Origin: Anastrepha obliqua
Lineage: Eukaryota > Arthropoda > Insecta > Diptera > Tephritidae
Length of the DNA stretch: 64,000 nt
Direction: 5' to 3'
Assembly: GCF_027943255.1 (NCBI RefSeq)
Contig: NC_072896.1
Span: 9,238,001 to 9,302,000 of the forward strand
This document shows positions 22,169-34,104 of this stretch, one piece after another. Positions within the stretch are counted from its first letter, which is position 1. Every line of letters starts with the position of its first letter. Below the pieces are notes generated by a model. The model worked only from the letters and a program-made list of their open reading frames with translations, searched no databases and was not told where the DNA came from. The translations under genes and the position numbers were made by a program.

Positions 22169-24429
22169 TATATTATATTAAAAAAAAAAATTTTTTTAAA
22201 TATTTTTAAAACAAATTCAGTAATCAAAGTCACCATCTGTGTGTAGCAGTAGAACTTTCGGCATTCATACATACATCATACATACTTATAACCAGCAGCG
22301 ACAGTGTCTGAATTCTAGGGAGCATTGAACATTTTTCCGTAAACTCCAAGAAAATATAAATTCTATTCGAATAAATCTCCTCCCAGCTTGTTCCTAGCAT
22401 GCCTGTTTTTCTTTGAAATTAATCAACAATACATTTCTCCAAGTATTTAATTCAAAATAATTATTCACCACGCCCAATCCTTCACCTTACGCCGCCCATA
22501 TCCTCCCTTCCCCCACGCCATTTCAAGGACCTTGCGAATGCATATTGCATTATAAAAATAAATAATTATATTAAGTACTTCTGTCTGCGCATGACAATGT
22601 GCTGCGGGCCATGTGTGACATAAACACGTACACCGCACGTACACTTGCACACATACATAAATGAATACAAACTCACACACATAAATGTGGAATGGTAGTT
22701 CAACCGCAAATCTTCAGGTGACGCCTTAATGTCTGGTTTTGGTAAAAGCTTTTATTGTTTGTTATTAAATTTAGCGGCGGGTGCGCTGGAATTTCCATTA
22801 TCCACACCGCACAACGGTACCTAGGATGGCAACGATACGACAAAAAAAAAAATTACAAAAAAAACAGAAAGAAAAACTTGATTACGAAACAGTAATAACA
22901 GAAAAATATTTAATGACAGTAAATGAATAGGTGCATATGTAGTAGTGAAAATATTATATTTGGTAGATTCATGCAGACATGCAAATACAAATGAGGCGGT
23001 TGGTGGATACGGATAACCTAGCGCAAGTGGCTTCTGGCTCAAGGTAAGCGGAGTTTATTTGTCTTAGTTAGCTTTATGGAAGTTTCGTGTTTGAGTTAAG
23101 ACCAACACCAGTGTAAGGATAAAGATTAATGTTACAAATCGTTCAGCAACCTGTCTTACACGAAGGTGATGTAATAAGTTCATGAGTTATTGAATTTTCC
23201 CCATTGCTACTTGAATGATGAAAGCAACGCTGTCAATTACTAGCTCTCGGTAGACCAGTGAAAAACGTCGAGTGAGATGCATCATTTCGTAAGTATTTGA
23301 AATTTGTTCTGCTCATCAAGCCTTAGTCTTTAGTGAAAAAAGAACACCCCTTAAACCAGGAAAGTGGTTTAGAACTCTGCTACACCAATTTAAGTAATAA
23401 AGAAGTAGTTTCCAGAATGCCATTTTCACTGCACAAGTACAAAGGACGGAAAAGTGTTTTGGAGGCCTAAATGAGTTAACGACTACTGTGAGCAAAACAT
23501 AAGGTGATGGTCCTTAGAGCTTTGGAAATATTTCTTTATTCTACCTTAAAAATACTCGCATACACATTTATATCAACCCTTATCCATGAAATAATTCATG
23601 GTAAAAAGATTTCAGTGGTCTGACTGATTTAAGATCAGACCATTAACCGGCTCTCAGAGAATTTGAATGAATCAGCTGATTGGCTGACATGACCGTTGTC
23701 TTAGCAGCGGTTTGTTTACGTAAAAACTAAGATTGCTTTGGTGATATATAAAAAAAATCAAGTCATCGCTCATATTGTCTTGTTGCCATTTGAGCAACGA
23801 CTGGCTGGACGAGTGTGTGAAATAAGCGGACAGAAGACGCGGTGACATAGCAGCCGAAGTTGCTCACTCAACTTCATTTTTGATCATAGCTGATGACCAG
23901 ACCTAGTAGTCTATCACCCTTGGAAACAATTGCTAAAGTCAGTAGCCAGAATGGAAGTAAAAACGCGCAGTATTTCGATTTTTATTTCTTCCGTTGAGTT
24001 TATAAGAATACCTAGAAGTCACGCGGTGCTAAGTCATGCGTTTATTGTGGTTGTGAAATGGTATTTTTTATAATAATATCAGCCTTGAAATCCCACCTTA
24101 CCAGCAAACACTGCTTTGGCAATAGTAGCTGATGAAGAGAAATACCTTCTTTGCAGAGAAATATTAGGTAGAGAAGGATTCTGCTACGCTTCGTGTGTCC
24201 AACTGGTGCTTGTTCACACAATACAGACACGGCTTACGCGCTTTGTTAAATTAAGGCGAAATTGCTTAAGCGGTGATCGTGACAATCAGGAAGAAAATAA
24301 ATGATAGAATGATGTATGAATTTGAGAGTAGTTAGTGCCCTGGTAATAATAAGGAAGAGGACTTATCTAATCGTACCTTCAAAATGGGCAAAAATTATAA
24401 TTGATATAAAGAATTATGTTTGACCTATT
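22169..24429. other. non-coding, unassigned
   Basis: No supported gene. Features seen are poly-A/T runs near 22182-22200, CA-rich patches near 22640-22685, and a GGTCTGA...TCAGACC short inverted repeat near 23616-23642. The last could be part of a hairpin but has no partner elsewhere in the window. Confidence 0.5.
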
Positions 24430-24740
24430 ATTATATATATATATCTTTGGCGCGTACACCCTTTTGGGTATAATATTTGGCTGAGCTCCTTCTCCTATTT
24501 GTGGTGTGCGTCATGATGTTGTTCCACAAATGGAGCCGACTCCGAACGGCAGATATTTTTATGAGGATCTTTTTCATAACAGAAATACACTCGGAGGTTT
24601 GCCATTGCCTGCCGAGGGGCGACCGCATTAGAACAATGTTTTTCTTAATTTTGGTGTTTCAGCGAGATTCGAACCGACGTTCTCTATGTGAATTGCGAAT
24701 GGTAGTCACGCACCAACCCATTCGGCTACGGCGTCCGCTA
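24430..24740 (-). mobile_element. tRNA-derived SINE, full-length copy S1
   Basis: On the minus strand the element starts with a tRNA-like head, GCGGACGCCGTAGCCGAATG. The A-box-like TAGCCGAATGGG is the complement of 24717-24728, and the B-box-like GGTTCGAATCTC is the complement of 24664-24675. A body follows with a CCGTTCGGAGTCGGCT phrase and GAGAAGGAGCTCAGCCAAAT. It ends in ACGCGCCAAAG plus a TA dinucleotide tail (24430-24444). Pol III box spacing and head-body-tail order define a SINE. The copies at 39920, 41440 and 55906 share head, body or tail. This is the most complete one. Confidence 0.85.
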
Positions 24741-25250
24741 CTTATTGGACGAACCCAATAATGCTTTGGAAAAAAAAATGTATTTTTCCACGTTCGTAAT
24801 CGCGGTGTGCGTAAGACCGTCATATTCTGTAGATTTTTTTAGCAGTGATTATTTCCTATCCTAACAAACATTAATTTTGGGGTATCGTCAAATCTATGAT
24901 TCTTGACTTTTTTCGAAATAGTTTGGCAGAAGTGTTAAAATAAAAAAAATTTATAATTCCGATGGCAAAGCCGCAGACTTATTGAACCATCCTAGCATTC
25001 CTAATTTATGTTCGAAACCATTTTGGTATCTGGAACATTCTAATACAGTTGCAGCATACAGTTTCCAATTTATTGTCTGAACTTATTTGGATGCCTTAAA
25101 ACTATTATTCGAATATTCCAATTTGCTAATGCAAGTTTGTCTATGCAAAGGACATTTGAAAAAAAAACACAAATATTTATTGCGCCGGTCAATTTCAGTG
25201 CGCAGAGAAGCTCTGAAGAGAATATCTAAGATTTTACAACTTGTGATATA
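24741..25250. other. unassigned spacer
   Basis: AT-rich sequence with no recognisable gene or repeat. It ends at a TA that borders the CAGTCGCGTG terminal sequence of the next element. Confidence 0.4.
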
Positions 25251-26358
25251 CAGTCGCGTGCATTTAATTGGAATATCGAAAAAAAATTCTCAAGGAGAGT
25301 TTAAATTAATTCTTATTTATTGTTGTTGTATAGTAACAGTTGGTTGCTGATTGGAAGAAATACAAATATACAGTTGCATACACCTAATTATATATGCGAT
25401 TTTTTGACCTGAAAACTTTTGGTAATGTAATGGGCTATCAAACTGTGTACCCAAATTTTTTTGGAAACTCTAATAAAAAATTGTAAATTTGAATGAAAAT
25501 TTTTCGAAGTTTTTTAAGAGGGAACGCCACTGTGAAAATTCAAAAAAATCGATTTTTTTTGCATAAATTGTTAGTATAACTACTCAAGAAAATAATTTTA
25601 AAAATTTTAAAGCGAAATTCGCTTTATTCTCGATGCTATGTGCACTTAAGTGAGCGTCCATCGGTTCGGCCACGTAGCGCTTACGATACGATGCTTGATT
25701 TCAAACGCGTTTTTCTCGAAACGAATTTTGTTTATACTGTGGCAACGATTTCTCGAAGACTAATGAACCGATTTTAATTTTCTTTTCTTCAAAAGCATTA
25801 GCAATCGTTGTACGTAGCCGATTTTCAAAATTTTGAAAATAACTATTTTTTTCGGCCTGTTGAAATCAAAAAAATGGTGAAAAACACACATCGAAATTCA
25901 AATCACCACCATTTTGTCAAAAACAAAAAGAACAAAAAAAAAAACGGCTACGTACAACGATAGCCATTATTGTGTAGATTAATACAACTTTTGGTTTTTT
26001 AATTTCAGATAATTATTCATTGCTGTATCGCTGCCACCAGATGACGTCATTCTTTTTAACTCGTTACGCTTATTTACAAAAATTTGTCAATTTTCAATAT
26101 TTTTTAATAAAAATTTACATGAACATAATACATATGTAACAAATTTCCTTCTGTCCGATCCTCGAATAATCATTCCTACTTACAAAAAAAATTCCCAAAA
26201 ATCAACTATTTCTTTCTTTTACAAAGTTTCAAAGTTTGATTTATATGATATTTGTTGTAGAATTAACAATATTTTTATAAATAAAGAAATTAGAAAAAGG
26301 AAAAAAGCAAAAGAAAAGTGGTTTAAATAACGCGCTTCTAATAAGATGCACGCAACTG
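25251..26358. mobile_element. Tc1/mariner-type TIR element, non-coding
   Basis: The right end, read inwards from 26358, is CAGTTGCGTGCATCTTATTA. Two left-end matches face it: CAGTTGCATACACCTAATTA at 25371 and CAGTCGCGTGCATTTAATTG at 25251. Each of the three ends borders TA, the target site of Tc1/mariner elements. The two left copies in direct orientation resemble the IR/DR layout of some Tc1 elements, or one may be a separate truncated copy. The interior has no transposase. It contains a perfect 17-bp inverted repeat (25804-25820 with 25945-25961). Probably a non-autonomous element of about 1.0-1.1 kb. Confidence 0.6.
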
Positions 26359-26485
26359 TATATGTATATCAAAAAATTCAATTAATTTAAATTTTACTTC
26401 AGAATTTGTTTTTTGGGTGGCCTTCCTAGGAAGTTTTCGCAAATGAAACTGCACTATCTTTATATCCTATTATTTATGTTAAGGG

Positions 26486-27095
26486 GACAGATACCTGTAA
26501 ACGGTCAGATTTTCCCTGATTTTCATTAAAATTATTTAAAATGAAGAATTCAATATATTATATTTTTTTTCAAAATGGGCTTACAGTTTATTTATACATT
26601 AAAATAATATAATTTCTTTTTATTTTAATAATTTAAAATTGCGGATGTACACTCAATTCTTCCAGGAAGGTCGCAGCGGGGCTTCTCAATCGGCGCGAAT
26701 TTTAGCACCGGCGTCAGTGACCTGAATACAATAAACTAAAATTTTTTTTGTTTACTAATGTCATAATTTCTCTATGAATTAAACAAAAATGAAAAAAAAT
26801 GTTTAAAAAAAAAATGAATTTTGGGGCGAATTTACCTACTATTTTTGTTTCGAAAAAAGTGTTTCCAAAAATTTTCGAAAACTTGAAACATATAAAAAGT
26901 AATATCATAAAAAAGATGTGTGCAAAATTTCAGGGAGATCGAGCAATAACTTTTCGAGTTATCGTGTACGCCAATTCGAAAAATATAGTTTTGAGAAAAA
27001 CGCGTCTAAAGTTTGAGTACATGAAAATTCAACCTCTCCCAGCGCTCGAACGCAAAGAATAGAGTCGCCATGGTTGACTTAAATACTTTAGTTAC
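26486..27095. repeat. repeat related to the AGGGG TIR family
   Basis: It starts with TTAAGGGGACAGATACC at about 26480. Around 26935-27050 it carries CTTTTCGAGTTAT, then AAAAATATAGTTTTGAGAAA and a GCGCTCGAACGC phrase. The same order and wording occur in TIR element copy B at about 48417-48540. Overall identity is low, so this is a distant relative or a piece of one. No matching right terminus was found. Confidence 0.45.
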
Positions 27096-27099
27096 GTTT

Positions 27100-27334
27100 A
27101 CCTTTTTTAGCATGACGCGTCATACAAAATCAGCAGATTATAGCAGCTGAGCTAAAAAATATGCTCAAATTAATACTTAAGTTAATATAAATATAAATTA
27201 AAAATATAAATTTATATGTTAATATAATCCATTAAGAATATGTAAACGTAACTTAAGTATTAATTTGAGCATATTTTTTACCTCAGCTGCTATAATCTGC
27301 TGATTTTGTATGACGCGTCATGCTAAAAAAGGGT
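27100..27334. repeat. foldback (long inverted repeat)
   Basis: Arms at 27100-27182 and 27250-27334 are near-perfect inverse complements over about 83 bp, separated by a 67-bp AT-rich loop. Each arm contains the palindrome ATGACGCGTCAT. The phrase GTTACGTTTAC occurs just outside the left arm (27091-27101) and, inverted, just inside the right arm (27242-27252), so the structure arose from more than a simple duplication. It is probably a foldback or MITE-like element and could extrude a hairpin. Confidence 0.8.
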
Positions 27335-29010
27335 AAATAGTTATCTCAGCCACGTTTTGCAAAATCTTAGATATAAATCTCAAAAACGGCGTCCTACTTC
27401 ACCGCTGGTGAGGTCGTATTAGTTCGAAGAAGGTTGGTTTGTGTTGTGCAGTGTAATAAAGTTGAACTTGTTTCATGATACTACTTCAAAAATATTAAGA
27501 AATAAAAAAAATATCAGCATCAGGTAGAAAAAAGCTCCCATACACATTTTTGCACAGCCATAAATTAAGTTTAAAATGCTTAGCGTTTGCTCCAAAATTA
27601 ATTGCTGCCATTTGAGGCGCATATCATATTGTATTACTAATCCACTGGTATACACACAGTCACATATACAGACATACAAAAACTGGGAATTTCCAATTAC
27701 ATAGTAGAGCGCACTGACGACGACGACGACGACCTTGACCGCGAGACGTGTCCTTCGCGCAGTGCAAACGAACCGTAAGCTTAGAAAACTTGCAGGCGTA
27801 TACATGTAAATATATATATATACACACACACAGAGACGTATTTTGACATACTCTCGCACACACACATACACAGACATATTTTTTCATTTGAATTTTCACT
27901 AGTCAGCCACACCTTCCTCACAACAATCATACAATTCTCAAATGAAAATCCCCGCATTCATGTATTTGTATGTTTGTACTTATGTGTGTATGTGTGTGTG
28001 TGTGTGAACGAAAGTAGGTGTGTACGCTTGATACTAATCGCTGACAGAAAATTAGTATAATCGACCAAAATATAGGTGGCATTAAGCAGTGGAGTAGATA
28101 TAATGGGAGTACAGGCAAAAAGAAGAAAAAAACGACAATAAAACACAAAAAATCAAAACAAAAAAACCAAAATAAAATAAAGTAGAAAACAAATGAAATT
28201 ACAGTTGAACAAAATAAGCGCACAAAGTATGAACGCTAAACGCCCAAACAAAGCCACAACAATTTCTAATAAATATGCATTAGTGGGCAAAATGTCTAAC
28301 CGATGACAGGCATTAAGCAGTTAAACACGCATACATATATGCATGTATATACAACCAAAAGTGCCAAGCAGCACGTATGTATGTGTATGCGTGTGTATAC
28401 TACAAATATATACATAAGCAGCAATCGTATTATTCATATTTATTTCGATGTGTGTGAGTATGTGTGCGTGCAATAAAACCTTGACAGCGCGTCACGTGCC
28501 CAACTGACACACAAGCGTGTATCCCCCATTGCCTGGCCATAAAAATCTCATGAGTAACCATTTGCCGCTTAAGCGCATTAAAATCCTTTTCCACTCATTG
28601 GTTACGCGGCGGCATCAGGGAAATTACTTTGGCACTAATTTCGTGTTGGTTGTTGATTGCAGTGACGCATTACAAAAGTGTTACGCATACATACATATGC
28701 AAATAGTGGAGTGTAGTGGAGTGGAGTGGAGTGGAGTGAAAGGATGAGCAATTGAAATGATTACAGGCCGAATGTGTTACTCATGTGAATGGTTCAAAGA
28801 ATTACAAGGTATTTGTCAATCATACGCCATGGCATGCGCGGTGGGACAATTTGGATGGCAGTTAATTTCTTGTTTTTCTTAAAGCCATTCTTGATGCAAG
28901 TTATTGCTTTATGTTTGACGCAAGAGAATGCCGTGCTATGGTTATATGGCGAAAATGCGCAACACCTTCGGAGGAAAAAAAAAATTATCAAAAGTAAACG
29001 AGAATTTTGA
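27335..29010. other. microsatellite-rich non-coding DNA
   Basis: GAC trinucleotides at 27716-27733, (GT)n at 27983-28006, TACA/TATG patches near 28320-28400 and a GTGGA pentanucleotide run at 28705-28737. No supported gene; frames over these tracts are repeat translations. Confidence 0.55.
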
Positions 29011-29019
29011 GCCAATCAA

Positions 29020-30430
29020 ATAAGCACTTAATTTTACTAAAATCGAATGGGTCATCAAATTGTGTAGCTAAATTTTTTTTATTTAGATTAAAAAGTTTGA
29101 AATTTTGATGAAAATTTTTCGAATTTTTATAAACCTTGTACAAAGTTTGAAAATTTGTTTTACATTCTGCCAAAAAAATATCGGAAATTGTTCATTTAAA
29201 AAGCGCGCGTTACACATATGTCTAAATTGTTTTTTGCTCGAATGTTGGTACAACTGTTTTTTATAGTATCGCAGAGTTTGAGCGTTATCTCTGAATAAGC
29301 TTGTTTTTGGCATTTAATTATATCACTCAAACGCGAGTGTGCTCTACAATTTTCACTATGGAAAAAAATATCGAACAAAAAATTCGTCTTAAATTTTGTG
29401 TTTTGAACGGGGTTTCGTGTGCCGAATCGTTGAAAATGTTGCAGAAAGCCTATGGAGAGAGTGCTTCATCAAAAACACGGCGAGTAGTACAAGGCTTTTG
29501 CAGAGGGCCAAGAAGTCGTGGAAGATTTGCCCCTATCTGGTCGCCCATCAACGTCTCGAACGGATGAAATCGTGGACAAAGTCAAGGAAATCGTGCTGGA
29601 AAACCAATAATTAAGTTTGAAGAAGGTAGCTCGTGACCTAAACGTGTCTCACGAATCAATTCGCAAGAACTAAACATTAAACCATCAATTGGGCATGAGA
29701 CGCGTGGCTGCTCGCCTCGTTCCAAGAGAGTTGAATTTCTCTCAAGAAATTCATCGGAAGAAGGTGGAAGACATGCTTGAGCTAGTGAATTCGGACCCAA
29801 TGTTTATCCAGCGAATCATAACAGGTGATGAGACGTGGCTATATGATTTTGACATGCAAACCCGTCAATAGGCAGCTGAATGGCGCTATCCACATGAGCC
29901 TAAACCCAAAAAACCATGTCAAAGTCGGTCAAATATGAAAGTCACGCTGCTCGTTTTCTTTGATTATCCTGGTGTTTTGCACTCGGAATTCATTCCAAAT
30001 GGTTCTACGGTAAACGAAGAATATTATTTGGAAGTTCTGCGATGTTTGAGGAAAGAAAACTCATAGATTTTGCCCCATGACAACGCACGGTCTCACAAGG
30101 CTCATATTGTGAACACTTTTTTGACCAAAAACTCGATGAATATCATAGAAAAATCACTGTATTCACCAGACTTAGCACCCTGTTACTTTTTTCTTCTCCC
30201 AAAACTTAAATTGCCACTCCGCGGATGCTGCTTTGAGTCGCTTAAAAGATGCTTTGATGACTGGACTAATCGTTGGCGTATGTGTGTTGCCTCGAATACA
30301 GCCCATTTCGATTCTAGCCTATTTATATTTATGACCGATTCTGTTCATATTCAAAACATTTATTGCCATGCTAAGAAAAAAATACTTTTCAAAAAAGCTG
30401 GGCAGACAAAAAAAAATAATAATTAAAAAA
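29020..30430 (+). mobile_element. decayed DD34D mariner
   Basis: A mariner element with a nearly full-length but broken transposase (29358-30320). About 330 bp of 5' sequence precedes the start, including ATGGGTCATCAAATTGTGTA near 29047, whose relatives lie at 25428 and 34912. I could not define both terminal inverted repeats, so the outer limits are approximate. Confidence 0.75.
29358..30320 (+). pseudogene. mariner transposase, multiple stops
   Basis: Mariner transposase binds the element ends and moves DNA by cut and paste into TA. Reading across frames gives MEKNIEQKIRLKFCVLNGVS, the HTH region with AYGESASSKTR, then VARDLNVSHESI, GMRRVAARLVPRELNF and the first catalytic Asp in IITGDETWLYDF (GAT at 29827). 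LPHDNARSHKAH holds the second Asp and YSPDLAPCYFF follows. In mariners the third catalytic residue is the Asp two residues after the Pro of SPDLAP; here that position is Tyr. There are stops near 29609, 29671, 29869 and 30064, at least one frameshift, and a deletion near the end (KLPLRGCCFESLKRCF). Non-functional. Confidence 0.9.
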
Positions 30431-32195
30431 GTTTAATTTGGTATAATGCTCGCGAGATTTGGCTAATTTATAAAAATTCCCTACAAGCACTTGCTGTAGT
30501 TAAAAAAAAAATGTTTTTACTTTGTAAACATTTTAATGCAAATGCGAATATTTTAAAAAAGAAAAACAAAGAAAAAGGTATTAACTATTTATAAAATCGC
30601 ACTAACTTCACACTTTAGTAAAAAAAAACTTATTATAAAAATTATGAAAAAAAAGTTTATTCCCACTTTCCAAATCAGCAATTTCGTGCAACTAAATCCA
30701 TTTAATGGATTTAAATGGACAATCGCATTAATTTTTATCGCCACAAAAGCATCAGTAGCATTTACGTTTCTACTAAAATGGCTTGAAAAACACGAATTTC
30801 GTTGAAATCAAATCCCTTTAAAGCCTGACTAACAGCAACTCATTGGGAATGGCAGAAAATAAATGTTTTTTTAATTGCATGAATATTTTTCACGCATTTG
30901 ATGGCCGCTCAAATAATGAAAATTCTTGATGATGAAAAAATGTATAAAGACTTTTTTATTACTTAATTTTTGTTTTTCTTTTGTAGTTTTTTCATGCCGC
31001 CAACTTTTCGCGACTGTGATTAATGGCGATCTCTCGCCACACAATAGCGCACAACAAAATAAATAAAAATAATTGTACGAATGTATGAATGGGTATGTAT
31101 TTGTTTATGGGCCACGTTTGCTTTGAGAAGATATGTAATTATGATGCGCCAGGGTGGACTCAACAAAAGTCCTCACAAAAGAGAAGAAATCGACAAGTGA
31201 GTAGAAAAATGTTTTATGAAGAGATGAGCTTCCGCTGATAGTTGGCTGATTTTAGATTTGCAAAACTTTTGTGAATTTTTCTTTTATGTCCTCGGGATCT
31301 TATCTTAAATTCTGTAAGGTTTGAGAAAAGTTTCATTGAGTTTCACTTATTGCCTTTTTTTAATTACATTCAGAAGGGCCATTTGATTACCATAATGAAA
31401 AAAAAAATTGGGAAAAAAAACTTGTATTAAATTTTTCTATATCAAACGTTCATACACCCAGGTCCACAGTGAAGTGAAATGTGTCGTGATTACTTGATTT
31501 CGGTACCTGATGCGACAAATGACAGAAACATCGATAAAATTAGGAAGCTGGTGTTGAAAAACTATCATATTATGTATTTGACCAGAGGTCGACTTATCTG
31601 TTGCCTTACAATTGGTTTCTAATTAGCACAATTGTGCCCCAAAGGAGCTTCGGAAGCCAATTTCAAGATCCGTATCATAATGAATTATATGACTTTAGTG
31701 TACAAGGTATTGGACTCAAAAATGATATTTTGAAAATATGCTGAACTCCAAGAAACTGTATATAAACCATCCAGAAATCGAAGATTTTTTGAAAACTTTG
31801 TGCTTTACCTGAAGTGACCTTCTGCCATTCTCTTGCAGAGAGGTTTATTAATCATGAATATTCGCTATAAACTTTAGGTTCATGAACATAACCAACCAAG
31901 TTCCAGTTACCTAATATTACGCACAGAACGCTTTGCTATTCCGAAAAACTGATGTTAGACGGATTGTTTAAAAAATAAGGTAAGCCATTTGTGAGAAAGA
32001 GGTAAAAATCGTCAATAAAATATGCGAATATTAATTTGGCAGAACGAACTATTGCGAGGCCATCTGAGAGAGCAACAGGAAACAAATACTGTGAAAATTT
32101 TTTTTCTAAAAACTACTTAAAACTATTTAGGCTATTTAAACAAAAGAGACTTTAAAACAAAGAAGATGGTATTAAAAAGTAGTTTAAAACGAAAA
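30431..32195. other. AT-rich DNA with a possible mariner scrap
   Basis: Mostly unassigned. At 31483-31620 the plus strand reads SVPDATNDRNIDKIRKLVLK, which resembles the DENIDKIxxMVLKNRR block of mariner transposases, but nothing else of a transposase is readable around it. Poly-A/T runs are frequent. Confidence 0.35.
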
Positions 32196-32199
32196 AGAA

Positions 32200-33041
32200 A
32201 AAATTAAGCAAAAAAACATTACATTAAAAAAAATACATACATTCTCACAAAAAAAATTATATAAAAAAATATATTTACACTAAAAACTATGTTTTTACAA
32301 AAAACAAAGGATATTAAGGAAATATATTTTAACAAAATAATTATATAAAAATAAATATATTCTCACAAAACAAATATTTTTTTACAAAAAACAAAGGATA
32401 TTAAGAAAATATATTTTAATAAAAAAAATTATATGAAAAAAATATATTCGGACAAAAAAAATTTTTTTTTTACAAAAAACAAAGGATATTAAGAAAATAT
32501 ATTCTCACAAAAAAAAAATTATATAAAAAACTATATTCTCACAAAAAAAATATGTTTTTACAAAAAATAAAGGATATTAAGAAATATATTTTAACAAAAA
32601 AATTAAATTAAAAATCATATTTTTGCATAAAATCATATTTTTACTAAGAAATTAATAAAACAAAACAATAATATATAACAATATTACTAAATATATTTAA
32701 AAAAAAATATATATTAAACCAAAAAAAAAATTAATATATTAAAAAAGTATACTTCAACAAAAAAAAATGATATTAGAATAATACATTAAAAAAAAAAATG
32801 AAATTAAAAAACATATTTTAACAAAAATTAATAAAAAAAATATAGTAAAATAAGAAAAAGTGATATTGAAATAATATTTTTTAACAAAAAAATATACACT
32901 AAACCAGAAAAAAAGGCAACATTAAAAAAAAACAAATTTAGCAAACAAATTATATTACGAAAATATACTTAAAAAAAAAAATATTTTAACAAAAAACATA
33001 TTTTTAAAGAAATATTAAAACAACAAAAAATTATATTAAAC
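32200..33041. repeat. 87-bp AT-rich tandem repeat
   Basis: The phrase AAAGGATATTAAG recurs at 32306, 32393, 32481 and 32569, giving a period of 87-88 bp over about 4.5 units. Each unit also contains AATATATTCTCAC or AATATATTTTAAC and a long A run. From about 32620 to 33041 the pattern degenerates into AT-only sequence with ATATTAAA phrases. There is no coding potential and almost no G or C. Confidence 0.8.
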
Positions 33042-33390
33042 GATTTTTTTTTTGCGGGTAAGCGGGTGGAAAATGCCTAATGCACCATCAAAGCTGCCTT
33101 CATAGCAATGGTATATCCGGAGACTGAAAGCTCCCCCTCATTTGGAACCGTCGCCCACTCGGTAACCGCTTTCGCATTCCTTCAGAGTGGCGTACCACCT
33201 TCCTCTTTACCTATGTGCCTGCGTCCAGGTCCCGCTTTTTTATCCGGCAAATTCTTTCCGCCATAGCACTGATGATCTCCCACGTTTCCTCGCTACTTAG
33301 CGTCTTAGCGATAACATTTTCAGTGATTATGTGACCGACTGCATTCTCCAGCATACGACGTTCTTGTTCCCAACGCATGCATTCGAGAGA
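33042..33390 (-). mobile_element. LINE 3' end with poly-A, minus strand
   Basis: A GC-rich island in an AT desert. On the minus strand an open frame from about 33390 to a TAG at 33211-33213 reads ECMRWEQERRMLENAVGH, then TENVIAKTLSSEETWEII and SAMAERICRIKKRDLD. This resembles the extreme C-terminus of jockey/R1/I-type LINE polyproteins. About 160 bp of 3' UTR follow, and the element ends in an A run (T run at 33045-33053 on the plus strand). Only the last 350 bp were inserted or survive. No target-site duplication could be confirmed. Confidence 0.7.
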
Positions 33391-34104
33391 ATAAATTTTA
33401 ACAAAAACAAGGTACTAAAAAATATATTTTAACAAAAGAAAATGCGATCAATTCGTTAAGTCCTTCACCAAAATCAATGTAGAAAAACTGATTAAATCAT
33501 CAATAACAACAACAAACACTGTAATGTAAAATAAATGGAAATCTTTCAAAACCCCGGCAAATATTGCTGTACTCGTATGCTAAGTAAAGGCTTGTCGATA
33601 GTAGGTATAGAAGAATATGGCAGGGTTGGGAATGAAAAAAAAAAAAATATTGGTTGGGTATTAACCCATAATTAGTAGAATGATTTCATTACTAATTTTT
33701 AGGAATAAGCTAAAAATTGTTGTATTTGCATACACAACACCGTTTTTACAATAACTTAAAACACAGTTTGCAATAAAAGTTCAGTATCATAACGTTTTGA
33801 TCACTGTTGACTGCACTTCTTTTTTTAATTTTGTTTTATTTTTAATTTTGTTTCACTTTAACTTTAAATTTTTTTTTGAATTTCCTATTTTTAATTTTTT
33901 TTGTTTTTGTATTTTTTATAAAAATAAAGTTCTTTCTACAGTAAATATGATACAAATCATAGTTAGAAACTTTCTATACAATTTATAAAAACACGAAAAA
34001 TTATCATGAATATTTTAATGATTAGAATTTAACGAATGCACAAAACTCTTTTTATTAGGAAAAAAAAAATGATTACAAACTATAGAGAATAATATAAACT
34101 TATT
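33391..34104. other. AT-rich spacer
   Basis: Continues the A-rich composition of the tandem repeat for some tens of bases, then unassigned sequence with a Phe-rich chance frame at 33797-33988. No supported gene. Confidence 0.5.

Noticed and set aside
23616..23642. GGTCTGA/TCAGACC hairpin as an RNA gene or terminator
   Set aside because: A single short stem with no partner copy or transcript context; expected by chance in 64 kb.
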